From positions 1 to 64,000 of the forward strand of contig JADDOH010002114.1 of assembly GCA_016648135.1 (NCBI GenBank): DNA of 64,000 nucleotides, read 5' to 3'. A program made the translations under genes and the position numbers. The DNA comes from Agrypnia vestita (taxonomy: Eukaryota; Arthropoda; Insecta; Trichoptera; Phryganeidae). Below are positions 11,649 through 23,283 of this stretch, piece after piece (positions within the stretch are counted from its first letter, which is position 1; each line of letters opens with the position of its first letter). The notes beneath the pieces are model-generated. The model did not search any database and was not told the DNA's origin. It was given only the letters and a program-made list of their open reading frames with translations.

Positions 11649-11915
11649 CTATAAATATATACCAGGGCTTAGCAAAGACGTGAACCAATAGACCGTCATT
11701 TTTACGGGTTACAGCTGGTTTGTATTAAATGCATAGGTACATTATGATTGGAACATACCTAGCCATATTTTAAATAAAGCTTATATAAAATACTGATTAA
11801 AATATTTAAAAAAATTGGTTACTTTTATAAAAAATAAAATATTATATATTTATGTATATTGTATATTCGAACCGTATAATTAAATAAAATAAATTTGAGT
11901 TAAATTTGTAGATGT

Positions 11916-12190
11916 GTCGCTGAAATGGTTTGGCCGTGTGGAGCGAATCAGCGAGGAAAAGAAAATGTATGAGGCGAGTGTTGAAGAAAGAAGTCCGTGG
12001 AAGACCTGGCATGACCAGATAAACCAAATATTGGAAGATAACCCTGTAAAGGCTTCAACAGCCGAAGAATATGCATGAGAAGATGTATGAAAGTGGATGA
12101 GACAAAATTAATGTGCTGGGATAAAAGAGTTTGGCGTTCTATTTTTTCTGCGTACCCCTCCGGAGAGATTGGGTGATGGTTAGTTAATTT
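11916..12190 (+). mobile_element. LINE-A 3' fragment
   Basis: Translated pieces RWFGRVERI-like, KMYEASVEERSPWKTWHDQI and MRRCMKVDETKLMCWDKRVW match the LINE-A C-terminus with frameshifts. It ends GTGATGGTTAGTTAATTT, a worn TTAG-type tail. Confidence 0.8.
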
Positions 12191-12344
12191 GTATTAATAC
12201 AAAAAGCCTCCTGAAATTATTTCAGTACAATTTCCAATAATGGCGTCCATATATTCCTATGTTTGAACGAATATTTATTATATTATAAGCATTTAGTACG
12301 AAAAACTCGAGATCACACCCAGTGAGATAAATAAAGCGAGTAAT

Positions 12345-12402
12345 CAAGGGCTATCCACCACCACAACCACCCACTGGTGATTATGGTGGTGGATAGCCCT
12401 TG
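12345..12402. repeat. Perfect 18-bp inverted repeat
   Basis: CAAGGGCTATCCACCACC at 12345-12362 is the exact complement of 12385-12402, with a 22-nt spacer. The right arm is also the start of similarity with the second Helitron copy (25182), so the left arm may be a foldback made at insertion. Confidence 0.85.
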
Positions 12403-12802
12403 GTGTCACATCGAAAATATGCGAGTTTGGTGGGGGTGGCTGGGTGGGAGTGGGTGCCGTAAATGTGCTTTCTAGCACATTGTTTTGTCATGGGAAGGCC
12501 GCAAATGCTTCAGATTGTTCCAAAATAGGCGCGCCGACTGTGTCGGTGAGTCTAGAAGGTTCCCGAAAAACCTACTCTAGAAAGTTCTGAAAGGAGAAGG
12601 TTCTAGAAAATTCTCGAAAGTTCTATAAGGTTCTAAACTGAATAGCATAATGTGTCGGTTTATCTAGAAGGTTCCTGTACATTCGATAAATTTCTTGAAA
12701 GTTCTGGAAGGAAAATGTTCTAAAAGGTTCGCGCAAGTTCTATGACGATCCAAACAGTGTACTAAAAATCTAGGCGTGCGAAGCCGCGCGGGCACAGCTA
12801 GT
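12385..12802 (+). mobile_element. Helitron-like element, 3' portion, copy 1
   Basis: It is colinear with 25182-25595 over about 410 bp. Both end in a GC-rich hairpin (GCGTGCGAAGCCGCGC) followed by GGGCACAG and CTAG (12798-12801), then T/A. This is the Helitron 3' signature: a short hairpin a few bases from a CTAR(T) end with no terminal inverted repeat or target duplication. No Rep/helicase is encoded, so it is non-autonomous. The 5' TC end is not identified. The middle holds heat-shock-element arrays annotated separately. Confidence 0.75.
12555..12740. promoter_or_regulatory. Heat-shock-element arrays in Helitron copy 1
   Basis: HSF binds alternating GAA and TTC triplets spaced 5 bp. Here: GAA 12555, TTC 12560, GAA 12565 (3/3); GAA 12580, TTC 12585. 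From 12596 to 12633 there are eight units, of which seven are perfect (GAA, TTC, GAA, TTC, GAA, TTC, taa, TTC). From 12667 to 12709 there are nine units, seven perfect. A weaker run is 12718-12740. Binding and activity are inferred from sequence only. Confidence 0.6.
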
Positions 12803-13807
12803 AAAATATAAAGTCCATGTATCTACATAACTGAGTACATTTATGTAAACGTAATAAATATTAATCTTGTTAAATTATCATTCTATTACAAAATTTCATT
12901 TTTAAAGTATCTGTGAGAAAGATACTATCAATATTTTTACGATGTATGTAAAACATTAATGTACCTGCTTACGAAATATTTTTTGTTGCCGTATAATTTA
13001 CGAGTCATGATCCAGATTAAATCACATTTCTTGTCTGATCAATAAAATGTTAAAAATAAAAATTCGCAAATTCGTCTTGCAAATAAAACTTTCAAAATAA
13101 TATATATTTTTACAATTTACTTATCTAAAATTTCATATGTAATTTATATCCATTTTGACTTTTAATCATGATTTCGATTGTTGATTGTTTCTAACAGAAT
13201 GGTTTTATTACTCTCAAATTTCGCTTACGTTTCGAGTCTAACGTTGTAGAAATTGCGCTCAGAGATATTTCCAAGAATTTCGCGATTCTTAGACCGTTCA
13301 ACTATCTTCAATAAGAATTATTCTTTATTCTTATTAATTATACTAAATTCTCGTTTATACTTTATAAGCGACAGTAGATAAAATTGTCATATTTTATTGC
13401 GTACTTTTAAAAGTAAGTGATATCATTTGATTTTTGAGTTTTATTTTAAATCTAATCTAAATATAAATAATTCATTGTCTGTTTGTCGGTCCGTTACATC
13501 CGTAACTTGCTGAATTGACGCTGGAATTATAATTGGAGCGTAACACGCAATCAGTGCAGGCTCAGGCAACACGCAAGGGTTGCCCCCACCAAATTACACG
13601 GTCTTGACATTTTTGAATTATTACTTAATTATATATAATTTTAGGTTTAAGATAATAAAGTGAATTAAAAAAAAAAGCATATGGCTTCCTATTCATGAAT
13701 TTTCAGCTTTAAAATCCTGAAATTATAATGTCCCGTGATTTTTCAAGGGTGTACGGCTAGTATGCATTTTAGAAGGGCTCGAATCAAAACGAACGGGAAC
13801 GTCGGTA
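12803..13807. other. AT-rich intergenic DNA
   Basis: A less AT-rich patch at 13480-13610 is not recognisable; otherwise nothing is seen. Confidence 0.5.
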
Positions 13808-13862
13808 GTATTCAGAATTTTACACTTCTTTACTTTGTAAAGAAGTGTAAAATTCTGAATAC
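13808..13862. repeat. Perfect 26-bp hairpin
   Basis: Arms 13808-13833 and 13837-13862 are exact reverse complements around the loop TTT. The open frame crossing it (13735-13923) is therefore not credible as a gene. Confidence 0.95.
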
Positions 13863-16059
13863 TTTACTACTTAAATTAAAAAACAATATCAAATTTATCA
13901 GTTTCCGTCATCATCACCTATAATATGCAGGGTTCAAGATCCTGATTATGAAGAAGAAGAGCATTGCTAGAAGCATTCAGTTTCTTGCAGCCAAGCGTTC
14001 TAATTCTAACTTGACTGTACAAACCAACACCACTACGAATATATGGCGTATAGTATTATCACGTATGCATTAAAAAAATTATAATTTTATATTTTTAATA
14101 CCATGCCATTTTTATTATGTAGTTTGATATGCTTAAAGCATGTCTTAAATTTTTAAGGTTATTTCACGTAATTATGTTGAGAAGCTACATATTTTTTGAT
14201 AGCGTTCTTAATGATCGAAATTTAATAAGTATATATGCGTGTTTTTTCCGTGAACGAGCAGTATGTTATTAGCTAACAATTTAGCAAACCTCACAGTAAA
14301 TAATTGTCTCAAAAGGATATTGGCAAAGATGTTTCCAAATAAAATTATATAGTAGCGCTTTTAAATGATTATTAAAATTTGAAAAGGGATCAGAATTTAC
14401 TGTGGAGAAATATTTTGAATCTATTTGTGGGAAAATATACGTTATTATGTGCAATGATCGATTTAGATATTCTTAGAATTATTATCTAATAAATAGCTAC
14501 ATCTCTTAAAAATGAATACATTTTATGACGAATATTAATTTTCTATTAAATATGTGGCTGTATGTATTCTTTATGACTATATATATATTATATATGTATA
14601 TAAACTTATGAAGTTTAAAAAAAACACTAAGTCATACTTATGTGGAATAATAAAATATAATAGCTCTGAAGACCACGAAATCTTGAATACTTTTTTAGCG
14701 CTGATGCCAAAAATAACACAGTAAATAGGATGATACAGAAGGTGAGAAAGGGTAGAAATAAGACTAAGTGTAAGTTCTATCACATTAGGTTAGATTTTTC
14801 CCAAGAATTTTGTGCATTTACAGACCGTGAGATTAAATAATACGATCAACAGCCCTGTCATTAGAAAAAAACGGTTATTTATAGATTTTTATTATTTTTG
14901 TTGGCTTTTTCGATAAATTTTTCCGTATGTTAAGGACCAAACACTTATATAACCAGCCTATAAATAATGTGTCATGGTGGTGACTAGAAAATTTTATCCC
15001 AGGATCCACGCCTAATTTGCAGTATTTTAGTATTTATACATATACCCGGGATTTCTTTCGGGAATAATATTTATTTATTGATTTCAGGGTAATAAAATTA
15101 GATATAATATTCATTGGGTATCTTATTCATAATAATAAAATTGTTTCACATTCAAATCTTTATTTGTTTTTGTTTTCTGTTCAAAGATTTCTTACTTCAT
15201 TTATTTATTTTATATATAGGATTGGTGTAATATAGTACACGCATAGAATGAAGCATTTTAGATAACAACTAATAATTTACAGAATCATATACTAATAACA
15301 TGCACCATACAACGTCAGAGAAGTATTAAAAATTGAAAATAATTATGTGTAATCAGAATGTACTAGCATAGCAACTTATAAAATGCAATATTTTTCATTA
15401 CCCGCACGCTTGCGTGGTGTGTCAGTTTATGAATGCGTTATATGAGTTTCGGTATATGTAGGGTGTGTGGGGTGGACTTGCGAGGGTAAAACTAATCAAG
15501 CAAAAATTAAGTTTCAATGTATAATATTGTCGTGAAACATATCCAGATTAATTTCACAATTTTTACATAATCATGTATATAAATATCTTACATATACTCG
15601 AATTGTATAAACTTTTTTATAGGTCGATCACAATCAAAAGACCATTTCCTAGCTTTGTCCGGTAAGAAGAAAGCGAAAATTGCCTCGCAAGCCCATATTA
15701 CAATCCTCAATATGATATTCCAAATAAATATATATTTTTTAGTTTAAAAAAGGTTACTTACCTACTAGAAAAACTTTTTTTGTATTCATTTTTGCATCGT
15801 AACAACACACATATTTTTTGCGCACATTCTTTTGAATGGGGTCTAGCTATAAAAATGGTATTGGATTCACTATTGGTGACCTTCATACTACTAATAAAAT
15901 AATATTATTTCTATGCATATGATTCTCAGATCTTCTACACAGAATATTAACGCTTGTAAAATATACCGGTATTGACACAAGGCCCCATCTACAGGGGTAA
16001 TAATATAACAAAATATTACTCTCAATAATTCATCGTCCGAGATTACAAAATGGGACCTC
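13863..16059. other. AT-rich intergenic DNA
   Basis: About 2.2 kb with no recognised gene, RNA or repeat. A short GT-rich patch lies at 15405-15490. Confidence 0.45.
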
Positions 16060-16310
16060 TGTCAGTTATTTGTGGTGGGTCAACACAAAGCTTCACGGCT
16101 TTATCCGTCCATCGCTTCCTCGACATTCCGATCGCGAATCGTTTGACGTTTTAATAAACGATTCTTATTTACAACGTGATGCGATGCTCCGTGATTTTGT
16201 GATGACTTCATCTCAGATGCTCGTGGACCAGTTCCCTATCGAGGTATTACCTAATTCCACAAAGGCCACGGCGATGAAGTGCCTCTGATATTAATGATTT
16301 GTGCCTTTAA
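16060..16310. other. Complex, less AT-rich island (possible conserved element or exon)
   Basis: Balanced composition with CpGs (CCGTCCATCGC, CCGATCGCGAATCG) unlike the flanks. An ATG frame of 72 codons (16070-16288) crosses it (LQRDAMLRDFVMTSSQMLVD) but has no known domain. It could be a conserved non-coding element, an exon or an old repeat. Confidence 0.25.
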
Positions 16311-16621
16311 TGGTAATAAAACTTTTCTTTGTGTTTAAATTAATAGCGAATTTATTGCACAAGCCAGAAATCGGCTCGGTGATTGTGGGAACGTGAAAAA
16401 ATACGTTAATGACGCAACGGCCCAATAACCTTTCCAAAGAATAAACCTTTAAGCGTCAGGCGTCGTTATCATCGCATCAATATAGTACAACCAGTGGTTA
16501 CAAGCGTAATTTTGCATATAGGTATTCAATATTTTAAATGTGGCGTGTAAAAGGTCGAGACAATAACGAAAAAAATAATTATTTTTCAGATAAAAATAAT
16601 GTTTTATTTAGGAGAGCTAGG
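16311..16621. other. Intergenic DNA
   Basis: Nothing recognised; the 16360-16470 patch continues the less AT-rich composition. Confidence 0.4.
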
Positions 16622-16900
16622 GTCGCTCAGGTGGTTTGGGCATGTGGGGCGAATGAATGAGGAAAGAATGGTAAGAAAGATACATAATGCAAGGCGCCAG
16701 AAAGAGAGGGCGACCACGGAAGACGTGGCATGACCAGATTAACCAGTCCTGTTTGAAGCCTGAACAACCGTCGAGCTTGCATGCAAAGATGTATGAATTT
16801 AGATGAAACGAAAGTAGTATGTCATGACAGAAGAGTACGGCGCTCTATCTTCTCTGCCTACGCCCACGGGGAAACGGCGCGATGGTAAGGAACTAAGTAG
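16622..16900 (+). mobile_element. LINE-A 3' fragment
   Basis: Pieces of RWFGHVGRMNEERMVRKIH, a GRPRKTWHDQI-type segment and NRRACMQRCMNLDETKVVC are readable across frameshifts. It ends CGATGGTAAGGAACTAAGTAG, a worn GTAA-type tail. Confidence 0.85.
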
Positions 16901-17284
16901 TTTTTTTTTAATTTTTCTTTCTTTATTTATTTATTTGAATACCTTATATGCAAAGGTAATAAATAGCAAATAAGCACACTAAAGTGCAAACAAGTTTGTT
17001 TGTGTGAGTGCTTTGATATACAGGGCATAACAGCTAATCCAACATAATTTACAGGTAGATGCCTGCCTTATTATAGAAGTTGATGGAAACACTGACTTCT
17101 ATTAAAACGAATTAATTTTTAATACTAGATATAAGTTATTCTTCAGTTATATAAGGAAATTGTTACTTGAAAATTTTAGACAGGACCTGTGAAGTAGGTA
17201 TTATGGATTAGCTTTGTTACACCCTGTATATTTGCCATATTTTTCAAAAATATTTTTTGGTCAAATAATATTATTTATTACCCT
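16901..17284. other. AT-rich intergenic DNA
   Basis: Short TTTATTTATTTATTT run at 16921-16937; nothing else. Confidence 0.5.
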
Positions 17285-17400
17285 TACATTCCCCGCGGAG
17301 GTAGCTGGAGAGGTTAGAACGCCATATTTTTCTGCCCTAGAATACCACTATTGCTTAAACCACTTTCATATATTTTCTCACACTCTACAGTTATTTAAGT
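17285..17400 (-). mobile_element. Degraded LINE-A 3' fragment
   Basis: Reverse complement keeps TATGAAAGTGG, ATGGCGTTCTAACCTCTCC and CCGCGGGGAATG in LINE-A order. Confidence 0.5.
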
Positions 17401-17404
17401 AGGG

Positions 17405-17735
17405 TAATGTACAGCGGTACCTGGAACCACCAAGAGAACGACAAACTTAATTGGAGGGCAATAGTGGACAGTAGCACCCAATATTTCCCACCCAATTCGG
17501 CAGCGCACTGCAAGCAGGAGGAGAAAGCGAAGAAAAGAAAGAAAACCAAATAGAATGCAAATAGAGTACAAAAAGGATACAAATTGGGTGCATAAATAAG
17601 TCATAAATGATCCAGAACTTCAGAATCTAAGATTGGGTTTTTCAATTATCTCTAATGAGACACTGTCTAAGAAGACAGTCTTCTTACTACTCGAGAAGTA
17701 GCCAATGATGATGATGATAATGATGATAACAGATA
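17405..17735 (+). mobile_element. Possible LINE 3' end with GAT-repeat tail
   Basis: One frame gives DKLNWRAIVDSSTQYFPPNS, then a Lys/Glu-rich QEEKAKKRKKTK before stops. It terminates in GATGATGATGATAATGATGA at 17707-17727. A basic C-terminus plus a trinucleotide tail resembles the LINE fragments at 11238 and 23284, but no catalytic motif remains. Confidence 0.35.
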
Positions 17736-18208
17736 GTTCGTATATGGTCGTCCAAACAGAGGAATATTTTAATTTTATATGTATAGTTAATCCTTAAACA
17801 AAATAATGACAACCATGGTGTTAAAAGGATGTTAACGGTCAAATGTAGTTACATGGTTCAATCGTTTTGAAAACATCTGTGCCGGATACTGCCCATCTAA
17901 TTTAAATATGATTTATGCGATGAGTTATTTAATCATGTTGATGTTGAGTGATTGTAAAAATGGTCCGCATTTATAATGAATAAACCGCACATCGAATAAT
18001 CTATGAGTGCTTCCACAATTATTCCACTAACCAGTTATTAATAAGTGCAAGGAATACACAGGATTTCTATTTTTTTTAGAAAGATAAGGTATTCCTGTTA
18101 AGTACAAGGAGATGATCGATGACTTGCGGTCAAGTAATATTATTACGTTAGCAAACATTGATTATGTGGACACATTTATTATAAACTTTTAATAATCGAT
18201 GATAAATA
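17736..18208. other. AT-rich intergenic DNA
   Basis: Nothing recognised. Confidence 0.5.
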
Positions 18209-18236
18209 TTAGGTCCTTACATACGAAATGGCGTTT
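18209..18236 (+). repeat. Mariner terminal inverted repeat, left
   Basis: TTAGGTCCTTACATACGAAA then TGGCG; pairs with 19466-19492. Confidence 0.93.
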
Positions 18237-18285
18237 AGTATGGGAGGAACATAAAGCCGATTTTTTTTTATTACAATACATTTAT

Positions 18286-19304
18286 TTAATCAAAGTATGT
18301 ACCATTGTTATCTATGCATTTTTGGCATCTCATATGTAGTTCATCGATCCCTTTACTAAAAATACCATTCGGACGGGAATCAATAAAATCTTTGAAGGCG
18401 GTTTGGACTGCCCCATCGGAGTTGAATTTTTTCCTTTGCAAGAAGTTATCCAAATTTCGAAAAATATGATAATCTGTTGGGGCAAGGTCCGGAGAGTATG
18501 GTGGATGTCTTAGACATTCCAATTGAAGCTCATCTAATTTGGTAGCCGTCTGTTGTGCAGTGTGTGGTCTAGCGTTATCATGAAGCAGCAGTGGCCTAGA
18601 GCGATTAACCAGCCTCGTTTGTTTAGCAGCTAGCTTTTCCATCATGGTTTGCAGTTGCTGACAATAGACATCTGCCGTAATCGTCTGGCCAGATTTAAGA
18701 AAGCTGTAGTGAACTACACCAGCACTAGTCCACCAAACGCTCACAAGTAACTTTTTTGGAGTCAATTTTCGCTTGGGGCATGGTTTGGCTGGTTCGGCAG
18801 GGTTCAGCCATTGCGATGAGCGCTTCCGATTATCGTACAGGATCCACTTTTCATCACAGGTAATGATTCGATTTAAAATCCCTTCATTATTGTGCCGGTT
18901 GAGTAATGCAACGCAGCAGTCAACGCGCGTTTGTTGATTTGCTTCACTCAATTCGTGAGGTACCCACCTTTCAAGCTTTTTCACCTTACCAATTTGCTTC
19001 AAGTGGATTAAAACAGTTTTATCACTAACACCGCAGCCTGCAGCTAACTCGGATGTGTTTGCGATGGATCCGCTTCCACAATAGCCTTCAATTCTTCATT
19101 ATCAACATTGGTCTCCGGCCGTCCACGGGGCTTGTTCTGCAGGTCGAAATTTCCAGAACGAAAACGTTGGAACCAAAAACGCACTGTGTTTTCTTTTGCG
19201 GCACCGTCGCCATACACATCATTAATCCTTCGAGCCGTTTCTGCAGCACTGGTGCCACGGTGGAACTCGTACTCGTAAATAACGCGATATTTCAAGTTTT
19301 TCAT
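18286..19304 (-). pseudogene. Mariner transposase, one frameshift
   Basis: DDE/D transposase that binds the inverted repeats, cuts the element out and inserts it at TA. The start is the ATG at 19304 (MKNLKYRVIYEYEF), preferred over the ATG at 19370 because family proteins begin there. The N-terminal helix-turn-helix region includes ENTVRFWFQRFRSGNFDL and NKPRGRPETNVDNEELK. Near 19048 the frame breaks (SQT then HPS-stop): a single base appears missing, and the other frame resumes SELAAGCGVSDK. The catalytic part is intact: WVPHEL linker, first Asp in ITCDEKW (18853-18855), second in LLLHDNARPHTA, third in YSPDLAPTDYHIF, with 34 residues between the last two (D,D34D). The total of about 339 codons is normal for mariner. 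Transcription would oppose the + strand. Inactive as read unless the frameshift is a sequencing error. Confidence 0.93.
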
Positions 19305-19465
19305 TTTGTAAACTGAGTGACGCAAAGACAAAAACAATTGAGGAAAAAACAAATGAATTATAATTTTCAAAACACAAATACATGAGTAAATAGCTGTATA
19401 AATTTTGATTTGGAATTCCTAACCAAAGAGAAGATATTTGAGATCAAATTTGCCAGTACGGCAAA

Positions 19466-19492
19466 ACGCCAATTTCATATGTAAGGACCTAA
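19466..19492 (-). repeat. Mariner terminal inverted repeat, right
   Basis: Minus strand starts TTAGGTCCTTACATATGAAA; mirrors 18209-18236. Confidence 0.93.
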
Positions 19493-21024
19493 TATTTAAA
19501 AAAATTAGTTTCATTTATTTATTAAATTAATATTTCCAAATTTAAACTATTCTTCATATAATAATATTAGAAACCCAATCACTTTGCACATAAAAATATC
19601 TTACTTCGAATAATATACTTGAAAAGTAAATAAATTGTCAATAAATTATTCATTAATTTCCGATCGGAAAAAACCTAATACCCTAGAATCCCAAAACTTC
19701 TCAAAGCATACAAAATACACCCATCGATATATTATAACAAGTTGGCTGATGATTGAGGAAATTCGAATATTACTAATTATGTGCAATTATTGACACTCTC
19801 GTATTATTAGATATCTACAAAGGACCATTACCCCTATTCTCAGAATCACAAAATTGTTAGAATTGGTGATTGTTAGTTATATCAGCATAAAATATTATGT
19901 AGGTTATTATTTATGTACGCAAAATGTTTCTAAGATAAATGTAAAGATTTTTATTATTATAACAAAAATATTGAATTAAATGTAATATTTGGACTCTTTG
20001 TATAAAAAATTAGTAAATGTGTGTACAAAAACTGATATTAGTATTTATTTTGTAAAATATTTAGTAAAACGTTTAGTTTTCTGGCCACTCAGAAAGGCCA
20101 AATAACACGGCAGAATATCCCAGAAAACTACACGCATTCATCACGTCAAATTTTCTGAATTATTTAATTTTTCTATATTTTAGTTATATTATTTATTTTT
20201 GACAATTAGATATCTTAACATATTATTACATTCTATATACATATAAATTATTTAAAATAATATCAAGTACTATTAGTACCAAGAGAAAAAAAGTTCAAAT
20301 AAAAACATTAAATGTAAATAAAAAATTTTAATGTGTGTCCTTTCATAATTGATAATAGCTTCTATTGAAGTCACTCATTTATTGCGAACAATAATAAAAA
20401 AGATAACCTGCAAGATAATATCTATTTTTTTTCTTCTTAAGATACCCCATACAAAAAAACATACTTTCACTAACTTTAAATTCAAAATAAGGTTATCGTT
20501 TAACGATTATCTTTGAATTTAAAATAAGGTTAATTAACGACTTGTAAATTATAAAATAAAGTACACACATTTTAGAAATGACGTGTAAAAACATGCGTAG
20601 GTACTGTATATAAGAGGGAACTTTTTTGCAGATTGGAGATGCGACCTTTTAAAAATAATCTCAAATTATCGCGCATCTCAAATTTATTATTTTCAAAGGG
20701 ATTTTTTAAGTGCTGGTCAAATTTACAAGTCGTTCTTTGCAAATAATTGAGTTGGTTTTTTCAAGTTAAAAATACGCGGTTGCATTGTTTATTGAGTGCT
20801 TTCGCGTTCATATTTATACAATTGATTGAGAACTCTTTCGCGATGCAATAACTCAGTTGAGGACGATCGATGGTGGCACATCCAACGCCAACGCAGGACA
20901 GGTCGAACTAAATCATTAAATATTTTATTAAAGTGTGGGTAAAATTTTAACATCAGAAATAAATAACGCAAGTACTAAAATAAATAGTGAATTTACCTAT
21001 TAAAATAATCTTCTTCATGCCAGA
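19493..21024. other. AT-rich intergenic DNA
   Basis: A direct repeat TTCAAAATAAGGTTA / TTTAAAATAAGGTTA at 20482-20534 is the only structure noticed. The frame at 20789-20971 matches nothing known. Confidence 0.45.
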
Positions 21025-21242
21025 TAGTGATGGTCGAACCGTTATTTCAACCGGTTAATTTCGATACAGTTATTTAGAATATATATTTGATGTCCGATCA
21101 TTGGTAACTAAGATTTAACTGTTATATAGTGCAAAGGATTGTTCGTCGAATTGCGAAAAATGAGTTCTCAATCATCGATTCAATCAGATGAAAATCTCAA
21201 AAAACGGTTAGTGTGTCACCGGTTCAAATAATACTATCACTA
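21025..21242. mobile_element. hAT-like MITE candidate
   Basis: The ends TAGTGATGGTCGAACCG... and ...AATACTATCACTA are imperfect inverted repeats of the C/TAGTGATG type known for hAT elements. The interior repeats GAACCG/ACCGGTT motifs. A related left end is at 26497 (TAGTGATGGACAAAACCG). An 8-bp target duplication is not clear. Confidence 0.4.
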
Positions 21243-21353
21243 GTAACCAGACGCGTTATCCCATGCGCCGAAAGAAGCTATGGGTAACGCGGCAAATTTA
21301 AAGTACTCAACGGTAGAACGTACGGGAAAAAGAAACGTGAATCAAAAATATTG

Positions 21354-21383
21354 TATCCTATCCTATCCTATCCTATCCTATCC
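21354..21383. repeat. (TATCC)6 microsatellite
   Basis: Six perfect tandem copies. Confidence 0.97.
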
Positions 21384-21839
21384 CGGAAGTAGCTAAACTT
21401 TTTTGATTGATAGACTTTTTTCTTACTATTGGATTTTTTAAAAATTATTTTAATATTTCATCAAATGTCTTGTATTTTTTATAAAGAACGAATACTCTTA
21501 AACGTTTTGACAAATTTTACACACTGAATTAATCTCAATGTTAAATGAAAAATTTCCATGTTCAAATTTATTGCTAACAATTGTAATTTAGTTTATTTTC
21601 ACTCATTACGCGATTGACGAAGTTAGAAAAGTGTGAGGCGTTTAAAGTAATTATTTGGCAAATAGTCTCAGAATTGCATATAGTTAACATCTCTTGAAAA
21701 TTTAGGTTAGAAGCATTTTTCTAAAGCATATAAATCTGATTTAATTGCGGCTGTTTCCACAATTCTCGTGTCACATCTACAAATTTTCTACGGAGAAAAA
21801 TCCTGTATGTTTTATTCATTTTGTTTCGCTGCATTTGTA
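21384..21839. other. AT-rich intergenic DNA
   Basis: Nothing recognised. Confidence 0.5.
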
Positions 21840-22330
21840 ACGTTCGCTGAGTGGACATGCACTAGAGGAAGGAGCAAGTCCGGTCAGTAATACATAATCA
21901 GGAGAAATGGAATAGTGGCGAGGTAGAGTGCAGGCGAGCGCATCGACACTCGTCTGACATTTCTATCACCACCGGGACGTGTGACGTAAAATAATTTATT
22001 AGATACCGCCAGCATCTGATCGAGATTTCCGTTCGTGATTAATATCGAGCATGGCGGCGAGCAGTCCGACAGATCGGTCGGTATTCCATTGTTACAGTTC
22101 GCTGTAATCTGTTTTGTTTTATTGTTGCTTTACCTGGTCGAAACTTGATTTGTTCCATTTTGACGCGACGGCCGCGGAGATTGGGCGCGCTGTGATGTTT
22201 GATCGGTAAATAATTATCGACAACGCGGCCTTAATCGAGATGTTATCTCCTATTGCGCGGCCAACAAAATGTCCTGGAGTCGTTTTATAAATATAATTAT
22301 TTTTTATATACATACAAGGTTTAACAGAAC
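21840..22330. other. CpG-rich complex island (possible promoter/first exon or conserved element)
   Basis: Markedly less AT-rich, with many CpGs. An ATG at 22051 in good context (GAGCATGGCGGCG) opens 19 codons (MAASSPTDRSVFHCYSSL). The 22160-22260 part (GACGCGACGGCCGCGGAG, AACGCGGCCTTAATCGAG) is also complex. No splice-supported coding extension can be shown. Confidence 0.25.
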
Positions 22331-22459
22331 TACTCCACAATATCTTACAGGTAGATTGCAGAGACGTGCCGTGAGTACGCACATTGAAGAATGTCGCGAT
22401 TTATGAAATCATATATTTTATACATATATTTTGATAAATTACAAGTCTCACAGAAATGA

Positions 22460-22620
22460 AGCTTTTTATATGAGACGGCCCAGAGCTTACAACCTGTATG
22501 AGCTCACTTGAGTGATCACGTTACACAGTAACCTTCGCCAACCCCATTGCAAGAACATACACACATTTTCTGCTAGAGACATCTATAGTCTTTCACATGA
22601 CATATTAATCATAGATTTTT
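22460..22620 (+). repeat. MITE-like repeat family F, copy 2
   Basis: AGAGCTTACAACCTGTATGA, GTGATCACGTTACACAG and CCTTCGCCAACCCC align in order with 1100-1200. Confidence 0.5.
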
Positions 22621-23061
22621 ATACTAATTAATTTGTTAAAAATGATTATATATATGATTATATATTTATTCATCAATAATACACGCCCTGATTGGGTTTT
22701 TACATAATATAAAACATGTTTTTACATAATACAAAAATAGGCAAGGAGCATAGTATCAGTACATAACAAAAAATTACAAAAAATGAAAGAATATGGACAA
22801 GATAAATACAGAAAACAATAGTATATAGACAAACTATAAAATAGAAGATAAATAGATTTTCTTTATGTGTGTATAATGTACAAGCATTAAATATATCAAC
22901 AGAGCTATGTTGATCATAATATTCTATCAGATAAATGTATAATTCCAATTTTTTCCAAAGTATATGTTTACGCAAAAGTAATCCTTCAATATACACAGTA
23001 CACGCGCCTGGTAGATTCCTAACTAAATTATGAGCATAAAATGTGTGAAAACTTCGTAAAA

Positions 23062-23092
<31 letters not shown>

Positions 23093-23283
23093 TTGATATT
23101 TATTACATTATACATATGCCAAACTGCACAGCAGTTCTACGGCATCGTTGTTGTTATGGAGTTAAGCGAATGTAAAGAATGTAGACTTATATAAAAAGAT
23201 TAAAAGTTGAATAATTCAGGCGGGAACGAGAGGGAAAAGCGGAAGGAAAATGGGATGGATATGGAGTAGAATCTGTGTGTTAA
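22621..23283. other. AT-rich intergenic DNA with TA microsatellite
   Basis: A (TA)n run of about 12 units at 23061-23084 followed by poly-T; no gene. Confidence 0.5.

Larger units (their letters stand above)
18209..19492 (-). mobile_element. Structurally complete mariner transposon (cecropia-like)
   Basis: The element is 1284 bp, bounded by TA at 18207-18208 and 19493-19494, the Tc1/mariner target duplication. The terminal inverted repeats start TTAGGTCCTTACATA at both ends and run about 27 bp with one substitution and one single-base gap. One transposase gene lies inside, on the minus strand. The TIR sequence and the VSVWW(T)SAGVVHYSFL segment fit the cecropia subfamily as I know it; that assignment is moderately sure. 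Few defects suggest a fairly recent insertion. Confidence 0.93.

Noticed and set aside
21354..21383. (TATCC)6 as a regulatory site
   Set aside because: Simple microsatellite with nothing else around it.
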